Source of the DNA: Croceicoccus estronivorus
Lineage (GTDB): Bacteria; Pseudomonadota; Alphaproteobacteria; Sphingomonadales; Sphingomonadaceae
Direction of reading: 5' to 3'
NCBI RefSeq assembly: GCF_001625325.1
Contig: NZ_JRQQ01000001.1
Coordinates: 124,001-188,000 of the forward strand
Length of the DNA: 64,000 nucleotides
The notes below the pieces were generated by a model. The model was not told the DNA's origin, did not search any database, and saw nothing but the letters and a program-made list of their open reading frames with translations. Shown one piece after another: positions 36,524-46,020 of the stretch. The position numbers and the translations under genes were made by a program. Position 1 is the stretch's first letter. Every line of letters begins with the position of its first letter.

Positions 36524-36729
36524 ATCAGGACCCTGCCCGCAACCGCTTTATCGTGATGCAGGCCCTGCGACTGGGCGGAGTGGTCATGGTACTGCTTTCT
36601 CTCCTCGCGCTGAACGGAGTGCTCCCGATCCCCGAAATTGCCGCCTGGCCAATCCTCGTGATTGGGCTGGTCGATATTTTCGTCGTCCCACAAATACTGG
36701 CCCGTAAATGGCGAACCCCGCTCCCATGA
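36520..36729 (+). CDS. Small two-span membrane protein
   Basis: 69 residues with two hydrophobic segments: GGVVMVLLSLLALNGVLPI and WPILVIGLVDIFVVPQILA, then a basic end RKWRTPLP. Not recognised beyond a conserved hypothetical. Overlaps the HAD gene and the ATP12 gene by four bases (ATGA), so it is translated as part of the block. Confidence 0.72.
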   Translation: MNQDPARNRFIVMQALRLGGVVMVLLSLLALNGVLPIPEIAAWPILVIGLVDIFVVPQILARKWRTPLP

Positions 36730-37430
36730 AGAAATTTTACAAAGAAGCCCTGGCAGAATCCGCAGACGGCGGCTGGCGCGTGATGCTCGATGGGCGGGGC
36801 ATCAAGACCGCAATGGGCGCACCGCAGGTCGTGCCGAACGAGACCCTTGCCAACGCGCTGGCCAGCGAATGGGACGGACAAGGCGAGGAAATCGATCCCG
36901 CGCATTTCCTGTTTCGTGACATGGCCGACTATGCAATCGACGTCGTTCGCCCCAACCGAGACGCCGCCATTGGTGAATTGCTGCGCTATGCGGAAACCGA
37001 CACGCTCTGTTACCGGGCCGATCCGGATGAAGCCCTGTTCCAGCGGCAACAGGAAGTCTGGGAGCCGTTGCTTTCCTCCATCGAAGCCAGACACGGTGTA
37101 CGCTTCACTCGAGTCAGCGGGATCATGCACCGCCCGCAGCCACCCGAAACTCTGGAAGCCATCCGTCGGCATCTCGCCGAACAGGATGATTTCGCGCTGG
37201 CCGCACTGAATACCCTGGCCTCGCTTTCCACTTCGCTTTCCATTGCCCTTGCCGCGCTGGAAGAGGATGCCGACGCAGAAGCGCTCTGGGCTGCGGCGAA
37301 CTGCGAGGAAGACTGGCAGATGGAATTGTGGGGCAAGGATTATCTCGCCAAGGAAAGACGCGACCGGCGGCAGGCGGAATTCACCAACGCCCTGCGCTTC
37401 GCACGGCTGACGCGCGAAGAAGCTTCCTGA
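36726..37430 (+). CDS. ATP12-family F1-ATPase assembly chaperone
   Basis: 234 residues, homologue of mitochondrial ATP12, which binds the alpha subunit during F1 assembly. Pattern: FYKEALAESADGGWRVMLDGRGIKTAMG, DMADYAIDVVRPNRD, LLRYAETDTLCYRADPDEAL, QQEVWEPLLSSIEARHG, and ALNTLASLSTSLSIALAALE. The ATG at 36726 overlaps the upstream stop as ATGA, which favours it over 36708. Confidence 0.9.
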   Translation: MKKFYKEALAESADGGWRVMLDGRGIKTAMGAPQVVPNETLANALASEWDGQGEEIDPAHFLFRDMADYAIDVVRPNRDAAIGELLRYAETDTLCYRADPDEALFQRQQEVWEPLLSSIEARHGVRFTRVSGIMHRPQPPETLEAIRRHLAEQDDFALAALNTLASLSTSLSIALAALEEDADAEALWAAANCEEDWQMELWGKDYLAKERRDRRQAEFTNALRFARLTREEAS

Positions 37431-37458
37431 CCTCGACCAAAGAGGCTGGACAACCGCA

Positions 37459-38187
37459 ATGCGCATAATCTTCAGCCGCAAGGGTTTCGACAGTTCCGCC
37501 GGCGGCAGGCCTTCACCGATCATCGATGGGCGCCCGATTTCTCTTCCAATTCCGGCGCAGGACCGTTCGCATACGACTTACGCGGATCGCCAACTGGGCG
37601 ATCTAGTGGAAGAAACTACTCGTGGCCGCATACGGCATGAGGCCCTGTGCCACGACGATCCGATGTTTGCCCGCGAACAGTGCTGGTTCGGGCAATGCGC
37701 CGCCGCGCAAGGGCATCTGGCAAAGAACGATGTCGGGACAGGAGATGTATTCCTGTTTTTCGGACTGTTCGCCGATCCTGAAAGCGGAGAGCGGCATCAC
37801 CGCATTTTCGGCTACATGCAGGTGGCATGCTTCGGTGCGCCAGACGACGTCAGACAGGCCGATGGCTGGAATGAACCACCACGTGCCCATCCCCATCTGA
37901 TCGGGGAATGGGGCGGCAATAATACGATCTATCACGGCCCCGGCGCGCTGGCCGCAGCGGCGACGCCATCGCTCCGCCTCACAGTGCCGGGTGGCCCGCT
38001 CAATCGCTGGTCAGTCCCGGCCTGGCTCCAACGGTATGGGCTGACTTACCACGGCAAGAACGAACGCTGGCCCGGCAAGGGGGAACTGATCGCCGCCAGC
38101 CGGGGGCAGGAATTCATTTGCGATATCGGCAATGATCCTCTGCCCCATCGCTGGCTCAACGCAACGATCGCCGCGATCCGCGGCTAG
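37459..38187 (+). CDS. Nmad3-like protein (putative nucleotide-modification-associated)
   Basis: 242 residues. The N-terminal signature MRIIFSRKGFDSSAGGRPSP, then IIDGRPISLPIP, matches my memory of the Nmad3 family described by comparative genomics as linked to modified bases in DNA. Other blocks are FGQCAAAQGHLAKNDVGTGD, VFLFFGLFAD, HHRIFGYMQVACFG, and the closing QEFICDIGNDPLPHRWLNATIAAI. Known examples are often in phage or conflict islands; here it sits 28 bases after the ATP12 gene in a housekeeping block with no methylase, glycosyltransferase or phage gene nearby. Activity is unproven. Confidence 0.78.
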   Translation: MRIIFSRKGFDSSAGGRPSPIIDGRPISLPIPAQDRSHTTYADRQLGDLVEETTRGRIRHEALCHDDPMFAREQCWFGQCAAAQGHLAKNDVGTGDVFLFFGLFADPESGERHHRIFGYMQVACFGAPDDVRQADGWNEPPRAHPHLIGEWGGNNTIYHGPGALAAAATPSLRLTVPGGPLNRWSVPAWLQRYGLTYHGKNERWPGKGELIAASRGQEFICDIGNDPLPHRWLNATIAAIRG

Positions 38188-38196
38188 GGCCAGTCT

Positions 38197-38805
38197 TCAG
38201 CCAACCCATTCCGCGACTTGCGCCGCAACATCGTTTGCTGCCTCATTCAGTGCCGGGCCGACATATTGCGCCTTGGGTGCAACCCCGGCAATCTCGCTTT
38301 CGAAACGCCGTGTGGCGATCTTGCCCCCCGGGCGGGCCAAAACCGCCTCAAAACGCACGACGACCGATTGCGTCCGCGCGTCATAACCCATGGCGAGCAA
38401 TTGTCCGGTCAGCTTGGTCGCGGCGGCATATTGTTCGTCAGCCCCGCCTATCACCAGCCGCGTTCCGCCCGCGCGGATCGTTTCCGAGAGCAGGCGGCGA
38501 AACAACCGTGCAGGCTTTTCCACCCATGTCGCATCCTTGAGATAGGCGATTTCGGTATCGTTCACCTGCACCGGAATGCGTTGTACATCGAGTTCACGCG
38601 GCGTGCCGGGGTCGATGACGGCAATCGCATCGGCCAGCGTTCCGCTTGCCACCGATCCGGCACTTGCCGACACGTCGGGCGTGAGAGTCATGAGCTGGTC
38701 GGGCACCTTGGCGCCCAGGCTAATGCACCCCGGCAAGGTCAGCAGCAGCGAAAGCGCAGCCGCACCGAATATCCCGTTCCGTGTCATGCGGCGTGTTACA
38801 GTCAT
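38197..38805 (-). CDS. ABC-type transport auxiliary lipoprotein (PqiC-like), Mla operon
   Basis: About 202 residues with a lipoprotein signal (RRMTRNGIFGAAALSLLLTL, lipobox LPGC). The mature part resembles the PqiC/DUF330-like periplasmic lipoproteins that accompany MCE transporters: DAIAVIDPGTPRELDVQRIPVQ, AYLKDATWVEKPARLFRRLL. It overlaps the MCE gene by its extended frame; the ATG at 38805 removes six residues of doubtful value. It probably links the transporter to the outer membrane. Confidence 0.83.
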   Translation of the reverse strand: MTVTRRMTRNGIFGAAALSLLLTLPGCISLGAKVPDQLMTLTPDVSASAGSVASGTLADAIAVIDPGTPRELDVQRIPVQVNDTEIAYLKDATWVEKPARLFRRLLSETIRAGGTRLVIGGADEQYAAATKLTGQLLAMGYDARTQSVVVRFEAVLARPGGKIATRRFESEIAGVAPKAQYVGPALNEAANDVAAQVAEWVG

Positions 38806-38819
38806 CGCCTGTTCCCCAA

Positions 38820-39758
38820 TCATGGCTTGTAATCGGGCAACTGCTGCCCCTTGAGCACCGCGCCCGCGCCACCGCTCTCGACGCTTTCGGTCATGTTCCG
38901 CAATGCCCGGCTCGTCGCTCTGAGATCACGCAGGGTTGCCTCGGCTGCGGGCAAAGTGCTTTGCGACAATTGTTGTGCGGCTGGCCTGGCCTCGTGCAGC
39001 GTTGCTTCCAGTTCATCCGAGGCCTTCTGCACCGAAGCCATCGTCGCACGCATCTGATTGGCAAGCGAGTTGCCATCTTCATTCAGCAGCTTGTCCGTCG
39101 ATCCCATGACCTTTTCGAACGCCGCGAGGCTATAGTTGGCCTGACGCAGGGTCGCCTGGAGTTCGGCCAGAACCCGTTCGATTTGCGGAGAAGCATCGGC
39201 AAGGTTGGCGGTCATCCGATTGGTATTCGCCAGAATACCCGAAATCGATTTCTGATTGTCGTCGGAAAGAACAATGGTCAGCCTTTCCGTCAACGTGGCC
39301 AGCCGTTCGAGCAACAAGGGCGCATTGGAAAGGATTTCCCCCAGTCCGCCGGGCTTGGTCGGAATCACCGGGGCACCTTCCGGTCCCGGCTCCTTGATCG
39401 GCGGCGCGCCGCGCACAGCCCCGTCGAGCTGAATTTTCGAAACCCCGGTAAAGCTGCCCTGCACTGTCGCCGTCGTTCCCTGCAGAATTGGCACCTTGTC
39501 ATCCAGGGCGATCCGCACCCGCACGAATTCCGGGTCCTTCGGCCACAGCTCTATCGACTTCACCAAACCAGCAGGAACCCCGGAAAAGGTGACTTCCGAC
39601 CCCTTCGCCAGTCCATCGACGGACTGTTTGAAGAAGATGTCGTATTCGTGCTGGTCCCCCGCATTGATTCGCGCGATCCAGATGACGAATGCCGCCAGCG
39701 CCGCCGTGAGCACCAGCGTGACGACCCCAACCCAAACGTGGTTTGCCCGTGTTTCCAT
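38820..39758 (-). CDS. mlaD: MCE-domain protein MlaD
   Basis: Substrate-binding ring subunit of a phospholipid ABC transporter. 312 residues: N-terminal anchor (HVWVGVVTLVLTAALAAFVIWI), MCE domain (YDIFFKQSVDGLAKGSEVTFSGVPAGLVKSIELWP in pieces) to about residue 120, then a long helical/coiled-coil region with an apolar repeat to the end. Longer than E. coli MlaD because of this helical tail. Next to mlaF and mlaE. Confidence 0.9.
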   Translation of the reverse strand: METRANHVWVGVVTLVLTAALAAFVIWIARINAGDQHEYDIFFKQSVDGLAKGSEVTFSGVPAGLVKSIELWPKDPEFVRVRIALDDKVPILQGTTATVQGSFTGVSKIQLDGAVRGAPPIKEPGPEGAPVIPTKPGGLGEILSNAPLLLERLATLTERLTIVLSDDNQKSISGILANTNRMTANLADASPQIERVLAELQATLRQANYSLAAFEKVMGSTDKLLNEDGNSLANQMRATMASVQKASDELEATLHEARPAAQQLSQSTLPAAEATLRDLRATSRALRNMTESVESGGAGAVLKGQQLPDYKP

Positions 39759-39767
39759 TGCCGTGGT

Positions 39768-40637
39768 CTATGCCTTCCCGCTGGGCTGCTTGTCCATGGC
39801 CTTCGCCCGTTTGCGGCTTGCCTTGGCGGCACGACCGCGTGGCCCGTTGAAATATTCCTGAATCCACGGGTGATCGGTTGCCAGCAATTCGGGAATGGTC
39901 CCGACAGCGATCACCTGTCCATCGGCCAGCACGGCCACCCTGTCACATATCTCGTACAAAGTATCGAGATCGTGCGTGATGAGAAAGACCGTGAGGCCTA
40001 ACGTATCCGTCAATTCGCGCGTGCGCCGGTCGAAAGCAGACGCGGCGATGGGGTCGAGCCCGGCGGTCGGTTCGTCGAGGAACAGCAGTTCAGGGTCGAG
40101 CGCGAGCGCACGGGCAAGCCCGGCGCGCTTCTTCATCCCGCCCGAAAGCTCCGAAGGGTACTTGCTGGTCGCTTCCTCCGGCAGCCCTGACAGGCGCACT
40201 TTGTAACGGGCGATCTCGTGGCGCAATTCGTCTCCGATTTCAGGATAGAACTGTCGCAGCGGCACTTCTACATTCTCGCCCACAGTCAACGTGGAGAACA
40301 GCGCCCCTCCCTGGAACAGAACGCCCCAGCGCGACCGCACACCGATCTGTTCGTCCGGCTCCGCCTCGGTAATCGAATGGCCCAATACCTCGATATGCCC
40401 TTCAGAGGGAATCTGCAGGCCTATGATCGAGCGCATCAGGACCGATTTGCCAGTGCCCGATCCACCCACGATGCCCAGAATTTCGCCGCGCCGAACCTTG
40501 AGAGAGAGGTTTTCGTGGACCGCCTGATCACCGAACCGGTTGGTAAGCCCCTCAACGACAATCGCATAATCGCCGTTGTAATGCTCCTCGTTCGGGGCGG
40601 CCTCTTCCACAATATCTGGCTGCTGGTTTTCCGCCAT
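39768..40637 (-). CDS. mlaF: ABC transporter ATP-binding protein MlaF
   Basis: ATPase of the Mla-type lipid transporter, 289 residues. Walker A GGSGTGKSVLMRSI, signature LSGGMKKRAGLARALAL, Walker B LLFLDEPTAGLDPIAA, H-loop FLITHDLD. ATG at 40637 is chosen by Shine-Dalgarno-free coupling: it lies two bases from the mlaE stop; the longer frame overlaps mlaE. A basic tail (RAAKASRKRAKAMDKQPSGK) follows the domain. Confidence 0.92.
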   Translation of the reverse strand: MAENQQPDIVEEAAPNEEHYNGDYAIVVEGLTNRFGDQAVHENLSLKVRRGEILGIVGGSGTGKSVLMRSIIGLQIPSEGHIEVLGHSITEAEPDEQIGVRSRWGVLFQGGALFSTLTVGENVEVPLRQFYPEIGDELRHEIARYKVRLSGLPEEATSKYPSELSGGMKKRAGLARALALDPELLFLDEPTAGLDPIAASAFDRRTRELTDTLGLTVFLITHDLDTLYEICDRVAVLADGQVIAVGTIPELLATDHPWIQEYFNGPRGRAAKASRKRAKAMDKQPSGKA

Positions 40638-40639
40638 TG

Positions 40640-41752
40640 TCAGTCCCAGCCCACTTCGGTGAAAAAGACCGCGAAAAACGCATCGAGCACGATCACCATG
40701 AAAATGGCCTGGACCACGGCCATGGTCGTGCGCAGGCCGACTTCCTCGGCATTCGATTTGACCTGCATCCCCTGATAGCAGCCCGCCAGCCCGACGATCA
40801 GCCCGAACACCGGCGCCTTGACCAGCCCGACCCAAACGTCGTGCAGCGGCACCACCTCCTGAATCCGCGCGAGGAAAGTGAAGAACGGAATGTCCAACGC
40901 CACATCCGCCAGAAAGGCGCCACCAATGATGCCAATGACGGCGGAAAAGAAGCCCAGCAGCGGCATCATCAACACAGCGGCCAGAATGCGCGGAATCACC
41001 AGCGCTTCGATCGGTGACACACCGATCGTGCGCATCGCATCGACTTCCTCGGTCAGTTTCATCGTCCCGATCTGCGCCGCGAAGGCCGAGCCCGAGCGGC
41101 CCGCTACCATAATCGCCGTCATCAGAACGCCCAGTTCGCGCAAAGTGATCCGGCCGGTCAGGTTGATGGTGTAGATTTCCGCCCCGAACTGACGCAGCTG
41201 CACCGCACCCTGCTGGGCAATGACGATACCGATGAGGAAACTCATCAATCCGATAATGCCCAGCGAATTAACGCCGACCAATTCAATCTGGCGGACAAGA
41301 GCCTTCGTCTGGAAACGCGAAGGCTGACGGACCATGCCCCAGAATGCGACGAGGATCGAACCGAAGAAGCCGACCAACTGGATCGCGCCCTTGCCCCAGC
41401 CGGTCACTGTCAATCCGACGATTTCCGGCACCCGTTCGAACACAGGCATCCGCGGCGGTGCGATTTCCGCAGTGCTGGCGCTGGAACGCACAGTTTCAAT
41501 CAGGCGCTGGGCCTTGTCGTTCGCCCCGGTGATTTCGGCATCGTGATCGCGTGCCAGACGCCAGACGAGCCACGCCCCGACCGTGTCGATTTCTTCGACC
41601 TGTGCAATGTCCACACGAGCAATCGGGCGGTCGATATTCCGCAGTTCCCCATCGAGAGAACCGACCGATGAAATGATAAGGCGTCCGGCCAGCGCAAGCT
41701 CCGCGCCATCCGCATTGTCTTCTTCAAACGTGTAACTGGCCCATTCGGTCAT
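40640..41752 (-). CDS. mlaE: MlaE permease with N-terminal STAS domain
   Basis: Inner-membrane permease, 370 residues. An N-terminal STAS-like domain (about residues 1-100, ELALAGRLIISSVGSLDGEL) is fused to the MlaE family domain with FLIGIVIAQQGAVQLRQFGAEIYTINL, the conserved LGVLMTAIMVAGRSGSAFAAQIGTMK and EEVDAMRTIGVSPIEALVIPRILA. In E. coli STAS (MlaB) is a separate protein, so this is a fused form seen in other alphaproteobacteria. First gene of the operon. Confidence 0.9.
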   Translation of the reverse strand: MTEWASYTFEEDNADGAELALAGRLIISSVGSLDGELRNIDRPIARVDIAQVEEIDTVGAWLVWRLARDHDAEITGANDKAQRLIETVRSSASTAEIAPPRMPVFERVPEIVGLTVTGWGKGAIQLVGFFGSILVAFWGMVRQPSRFQTKALVRQIELVGVNSLGIIGLMSFLIGIVIAQQGAVQLRQFGAEIYTINLTGRITLRELGVLMTAIMVAGRSGSAFAAQIGTMKLTEEVDAMRTIGVSPIEALVIPRILAAVLMMPLLGFFSAVIGIIGGAFLADVALDIPFFTFLARIQEVVPLHDVWVGLVKAPVFGLIVGLAGCYQGMQVKSNAEEVGLRTTMAVVQAIFMVIVLDAFFAVFFTEVGWD

Positions 41753-41849
41753 CGCCGCGCGGTATGGGGGTAAAATGCGGCCCCGGCAAGGCACCTAAGC
41801 GCGGCAACGGTTGCGCTGTCAGAGCGGCGCTGGCAAAGGCCGGACCAGC

Positions 41850-44687
41850 ATGAGCACCGAATTGGACAAGACATTCGACCCCGCCGCTATCGAGGCGAAA
41901 TGGTACGCGCACTGGGAAGGCAACGGCCTGTTCCGCCCGGAACGGCCGAACGCGCCCCCATTCACCATCGTAAACCCGCCGCCGAACGTGACCGGCAGCC
42001 TGCACATCGGCCACGCGCTGGACAACACGTTGCAGGATATCGTGATCCGGTACGAACGCCTGCGCGGCAAAGACGCGCTGTGGGTCGTGGGTGTGGACCA
42101 TGCAGGCATCGCCACCCAGATGGTCGTCGAACGCCAGATGGAAGAGCGGCAGGACAAGCGCACCAATTACACGCGCGAACAGTTCATCGACAAAGTCTGG
42201 GAATGGAAAGAGGAAAGCGGCGGCACCATTACCCGCCAGCTACGCCGCCTGGGCTGTTCCATGGACTGGAGCCGGGAACAGTTCACCATGGACGAACATT
42301 TCACGCGTGCCGTGCTCAAAGTGTTCGTGGACCTGTATAATCAGGGCCTGATCTACCGCGACAAGCGGCTGGTGAACTGGGACCCGAAGCTGAAGACTGC
42401 CATCTCCGATCTCGAGGTCGAGACGAGGGAAGTGAAAGGCGGCTTCTGGCACTTCAAATATCCGCTCGCTGACGGTGTAAAACTCGACAACGGGCAGGAC
42501 TACATCGAAGTCGCCACCACACGGCCTGAAACCATGCTGGCCGATATGGCCGTGGCCGTTCACCCGGAAGATGAGCGGTACAAGTCGGTTATCGGCAAGG
42601 ACATTCTGCAACCTATCACCGGTCGCCGGTTCAAGGTAGTGGCGGATGAACATGCCGACCCGGAACTGGGCAGCGGCGCAGTAAAGATCACGCCGGGGCA
42701 TGACTTCAACGACTTCGACGTGGGCAAGCGCGCGGGGATTGAACCCTCGCAGATGTTGAACATGCTGGATGCCGACGCCCACGTGGTGCAAACCTCGGAT
42801 GGGCTGGTACCGGACAAGTACCTTGGCATGGATCGCTTCGAAGCGCGCGATGCTGTCGTTGCGGAAATGAAGGAACTGGGTTTCCTCATCCCCCATGTCA
42901 CCAAGGACAAGGAAGGCAACGAGGTCATACAAGATGCCGAGCCGCGTACGATCCAGACGCCTTTCGGCGACCGTGGCGGCGTGGTGATCGAGCCTTGGTT
43001 GACCGATCAGTGGTACGTGAACGCCGCCGAACTGGCGAAAGCCCCGATCGAGGCAGTGAAGACCGGCAAGATCGAAATCGTGCCCAAGACTTGGGAAAAG
43101 ACCTTCTTCAACTGGATGGACAATATCCAGCCCTGGTGCGTGTCCCGGCAACTGTGGTGGGGACACCGGATTCCAGCGTGGTATGGGCCAGCGGTCGATT
43201 CATCCGTCGGTCTAACTTGGGACCGCTCAACAGCGTCCGCACCTGTCTTTGTGGCTGAGACGGACGAAGACGCGAAAATTCAAGCAGCGCTCTTTTATGA
43301 CGTAGAGCCTTCCAATATCCATTTCGCAGAGGACGGCATCCAAGCACCCCGAGTTTGGCTGGAAACCAAGCGGCCAGACGATTCCATTGTGCTCTGGCGC
43401 GACCCCGACGTCCTCGACACCTGGTTCTCGTCCGCCCTGTGGCCATTCGCCACGCTCGGCTGGCCGGATGAAACGGAGTTGCTGACAAAGCACTATCCCA
43501 ACGACTTGCTGGTTTCCGGCTTCGACATCCTGTTCTTCTGGGATGCGCGCATGATGATGCAGGGTATGCATTTCATGAAGGACGTGCCATGGCCGAAGCT
43601 GTACCTGCACGGCCTTGTCCGTGCGGCGGACGGGCAGAAAATGTCCAAGTCCAAGGGCAATGTCGTCGATCCGCTGGGCCTGATCGACAAATATGGTGCT
43701 GACGCGCTGCGCTTCTTCATGGCGGCGATGGAAAGCCAGGGCCGCGACATCAAGATGGATGACAAGCGGGTCGAAGGATACCGCAACTTCGCTACCAAGC
43801 TGTGGAATGCCACTCGCTTCTGCCAGTCCAACGGGATCGGCGCCAGCACCAGTCTGGCGGCACCCAGAGCGACCAGCGCAGTCAACAGATGGATCGTCGG
43901 CGAAGTGGTGGAAACCCTCTCCGCGCTGGACAAGGCGATGGCCGAACTGCGCTTCGACGCTGCGGCCAATACCATCTACCATTTTGCGTGGGACACCTTC
44001 TGCGACTGGTACATCGAGCTGATCAAAGGCAATTTCGATGACGAAACGAAGGAAGTTGCCGGCTGGGTACTCGACCAGATTCTCGTCATGCTGCACCCGT
44101 TCATGCCCTTCATCACCGAAGAGCTGTGGCACGCACAGAGCCGGGTCAACGGGACGGAGCGGCCCTACGAACTGATTCTCGCCAAGTGGCCGCAACCGAG
44201 CACTGCGATCGACGCGGAGGCAAAGACCGAAGTCGATTGGTTGATCGCGCTGACATCAGGCATCCGTGCCGCGAAAAACGAGCTTGGTATTGCTCCGGGT
44301 ACCAAGCTGGCCGCATTCTGCGAGATGCCGAGCGAGTTGGCCGCCAAAGCCGTATCGAACAACATGGCCGCGATCGAACGGCTGGCCCGTCTTTCGACCA
44401 TTGAAGTTGCGCCCGCGACGCCCGGTGCGGCGATGCAGGTAACGGTCGGCAACGATATCTTCGTCATCCCCCTTGCTGGAGTGATCGACATCGATGCGGA
44501 AAAGGCCCGCCTGGAAAAGGCAATGGCGGCTTCCGCCAAGGAGCGGGATGCCCTCGCCAAGCGGCTGGACAATCCGAACTTCGTTGAACGAGCCAAACCG
44601 GAAGCAGTCGAAAAGGCCAAGGCCGACCATGCCTACCATACCGCCGAAGCTGAACGTCTGGCCACGGCGCTGGCGCGGCTGGGGTGA
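41850..44687 (+). CDS. valS: Valyl-tRNA synthetase
   Basis: Class Ia synthetase, 945 residues. HIGH motif [18 protein letters not shown], editing domain around residues 200-350, KMSKS in [29 protein letters not shown] (split), and a C-terminal coiled coil ([20 protein letters not shown]). About 70 residues between WYGPAVDSS and [16 protein letters not shown] are longer and differ in codon choice from the rest. Start at 41850 has AAAGGCCGGACC upstream. Divergent from mlaE. Confidence 0.97.
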   Translation: MSTELDKTFDPAAIEAKWYAHWEGNGLFRPERPNAPPFTIVNPPPNVTGSLHIGHALDNTLQDIVIRYERLRGKDALWVVGVDHAGIATQMVVERQMEERQDKRTNYTREQFIDKVWEWKEESGGTITRQLRRLGCSMDWSREQFTMDEHFTRAVLKVFVDLYNQGLIYRDKRLVNWDPKLKTAISDLEVETREVKGGFWHFKYPLADGVKLDNGQDYIEVATTRPETMLADMAVAVHPEDERYKSVIGKDILQPITGRRFKVVADEHADPELGSGAVKITPGHDFNDFDVGKRAGIEPSQMLNMLDADAHVVQTSDGLVPDKYLGMDRFEARDAVVAEMKELGFLIPHVTKDKEGNEVIQDAEPRTIQTPFGDRGGVVIEPWLTDQWYVNAAELAKAPIEAVKTGKIEIVPKTWEKTFFNWMDNIQPWCVSRQLWWGHRIPAWYGPAVDSSVGLTWDRSTASAPVFVAETDEDAKIQAALFYDVEPSNIHFAEDGIQAPRVWLETKRPDDSIVLWRDPDVLDTWFSSALWPFATLGWPDETELLTKHYPNDLLVSGFDILFFWDARMMMQGMHFMKDVPWPKLYLHGLVRAADGQKMSKSKGNVVDPLGLIDKYGADALRFFMAAMESQGRDIKMDDKRVEGYRNFATKLWNATRFCQSNGIGASTSLAAPRATSAVNRWIVGEVVETLSALDKAMAELRFDAAANTIYHFAWDTFCDWYIELIKGNFDDETKEVAGWVLDQILVMLHPFMPFITEELWHAQSRVNGTERPYELILAKWPQPSTAIDAEAKTEVDWLIALTSGIRAAKNELGIAPGTKLAAFCEMPSELAAKAVSNNMAAIERLARLSTIEVAPATPGAAMQVTVGNDIFVIPLAGVIDIDAEKARLEKAMAASAKERDALAKRLDNPNFVERAKPEAVEKAKADHAYHTAEAERLATALARLG

Positions 44688-44713
44688 GAAAGCGTTCGGC
44701 ATCCGCCGATAAT

Positions 44714-44737
44714 CGTACCCGGTCTTTCCCGGGTACG
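44714..44737 (+). terminator. Stem-loop after valS
   Basis: CGTACCCGG and CCGGGTACG pair perfectly around TCTTTC, 26 bases past the valS stop and 36 bases before queE. There is no T-run, so it may be a rho-dependent or RNA-stabilising structure. Confidence 0.4.
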
Positions 44738-44772
44738 GTGACGCACGTGGGCATGGGAAGAACCGGCCCGCC

Positions 44773-45507
44773 ATGCCCCTAGTCCTCGCCACGACGACGC
44801 CGGGCGAGCCGGAAATCTTTGCCTCCCTGCAAGGCGAGGGACCGTCCCAGGGCCAGCCCAGCACTTTCATTCGGCTATCACGCTGCAACCTCGCCTGCCA
44901 CTGGTGCGACACGGCGTACACGTGGCGCTTCACGGGCGACAACCGGCCCCATCGCGACGACGCAGCGTTTGACCGTGCAGCCAATCAGGTAACTTTTGCG
45001 GAAGAGGATGCTGCTGCCAGGATTTCAACCCTCGGCCAGAACCGCCTTGTTGTGACCGGCGGAGAGCCGCTGTTGCAGGCCCCTGCCCTTGCCCGGATGC
45101 TGGCACACCTGCCAGACATGCACGTGGAAGTTGAAACCAACGGCACTGTCGCCCCCCCACCCGCGCTGGATGCATTGATCCACCAATACAACGTCAGCCC
45201 CAAGCTGGCGCATAGCGGCAACCCGACAGAACTGGCTTTGCTGCCTGAAAGACTGACGGCATGGGCCGCCGACCGGCGGGCGTTCTTCAAATTCGTGGTC
45301 GCGCAGCCAGCAGATGTGGAAGAAGTGCTCGCCTTGCAAGAGCGTTACGCAATACCCGCGGAACGCATCTTCCTGATGGCAGAAGGAACTGACAGCATCA
45401 CTTTGCGCACGCGCGAAAAATGGTTGTCGGACCTGTGCATGCAGCATCGTTTCCGCATGAGCGACCGCCTGCATATCCATCTTTACGGCGATACGCGGGG
45501 GACGTGA
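44773..45507 (+). CDS. queE: 7-carboxy-7-deazaguanine synthase
   Basis: Radical SAM enzyme of the 7-deazaguanine (queuosine) pathway, 244 residues. The cluster motif is RLSRCNLACHWCDTAYTWRF, CxxxCxxC as in normal radical SAM enzymes, with SLQGEGPSQGQPSTFIRL before it and LVVTGGEPLLQ (SAM binding). Other queuosine genes are not in this window. Alternative members supply deazaguanine DNA modification, but nothing here supports that specifically. Confidence 0.92.
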   Translation: MPLVLATTTPGEPEIFASLQGEGPSQGQPSTFIRLSRCNLACHWCDTAYTWRFTGDNRPHRDDAAFDRAANQVTFAEEDAAARISTLGQNRLVVTGGEPLLQAPALARMLAHLPDMHVEVETNGTVAPPPALDALIHQYNVSPKLAHSGNPTELALLPERLTAWAADRRAFFKFVVAQPADVEEVLALQERYAIPAERIFLMAEGTDSITLRTREKWLSDLCMQHRFRMSDRLHIHLYGDTRGT

Positions 45508-45530
45508 TACTTCCCCTTCTTACCCGTCTG

Positions 45531-45932
45531 TCAGAGGCGAGAGACGACGAAGTTGGTCGCATAAGTGCGCGACCCGGCCTTGGCGAGGCAACTGACCAAA
45601 GACACTTTGCCGCCTCTATAGAAAATCTCGCACGTTCCGGTCGCCTCGACGGCAGGTCGTTCCCGGAAATATATGTGGTCGATTGTCATGCGCGCGCCGG
45701 ACATCCTACCAGATATTCGGATCATCGAGCCCCAGCTCTGCCTGCTGAAATCAAGTACTGTCTCATCCCCTTCGCTGCCGATCGCAAGGGAATCGCATAG
45801 CACGAGCGTGGTTTCGTAGCGGTAGCGCGCCACCGCTTCGGGATATTGGCACCGGCCATCCAGCCGAATCACGGCAGGGTCACCGCTAGCGGTGGCTTGC
45901 AAGGACAATAGCGCCAGCAAAGTTCCGATCAT
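45531..45932 (-). CDS. Small secreted protein of unknown function
   Basis: 133 residues from the ATG at 45932. Signal peptide MIGTLLALLSLQATASG; the mature protein is beta-rich with three cysteines (GRCQYPE, VLCDSLA, TCEIFY) plus a fourth in SCLAKAG, which could form two disulfides. No family recognised. Converges with queE and lies 88 bases downstream of the TonB-like gene. Confidence 0.68.
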   Translation of the reverse strand: MIGTLLALLSLQATASGDPAVIRLDGRCQYPEAVARYRYETTLVLCDSLAIGSEGDETVLDFSRQSWGSMIRISGRMSGARMTIDHIYFRERPAVEATGTCEIFYRGGKVSLVSCLAKAGSRTYATNFVVSRL

Positions 45933-46020
45933 TATCGCGCCTCCCGCAAAATGGCCACCTTCCTGCCATTCTCCCCGCATGGAATTAACGCCTGCTTAGC
46001 GGGCCGGACAGCATTCCGCA

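Noticed and set aside
44773-45507. queE as part of a deazaguanine DNA modification (dpd) system together with the Nmad3-like gene
   Set aside because: They are 6.6 kb apart, and no dpd-type transglycosylase or restriction genes are in the window; queuosine synthesis explains queE.
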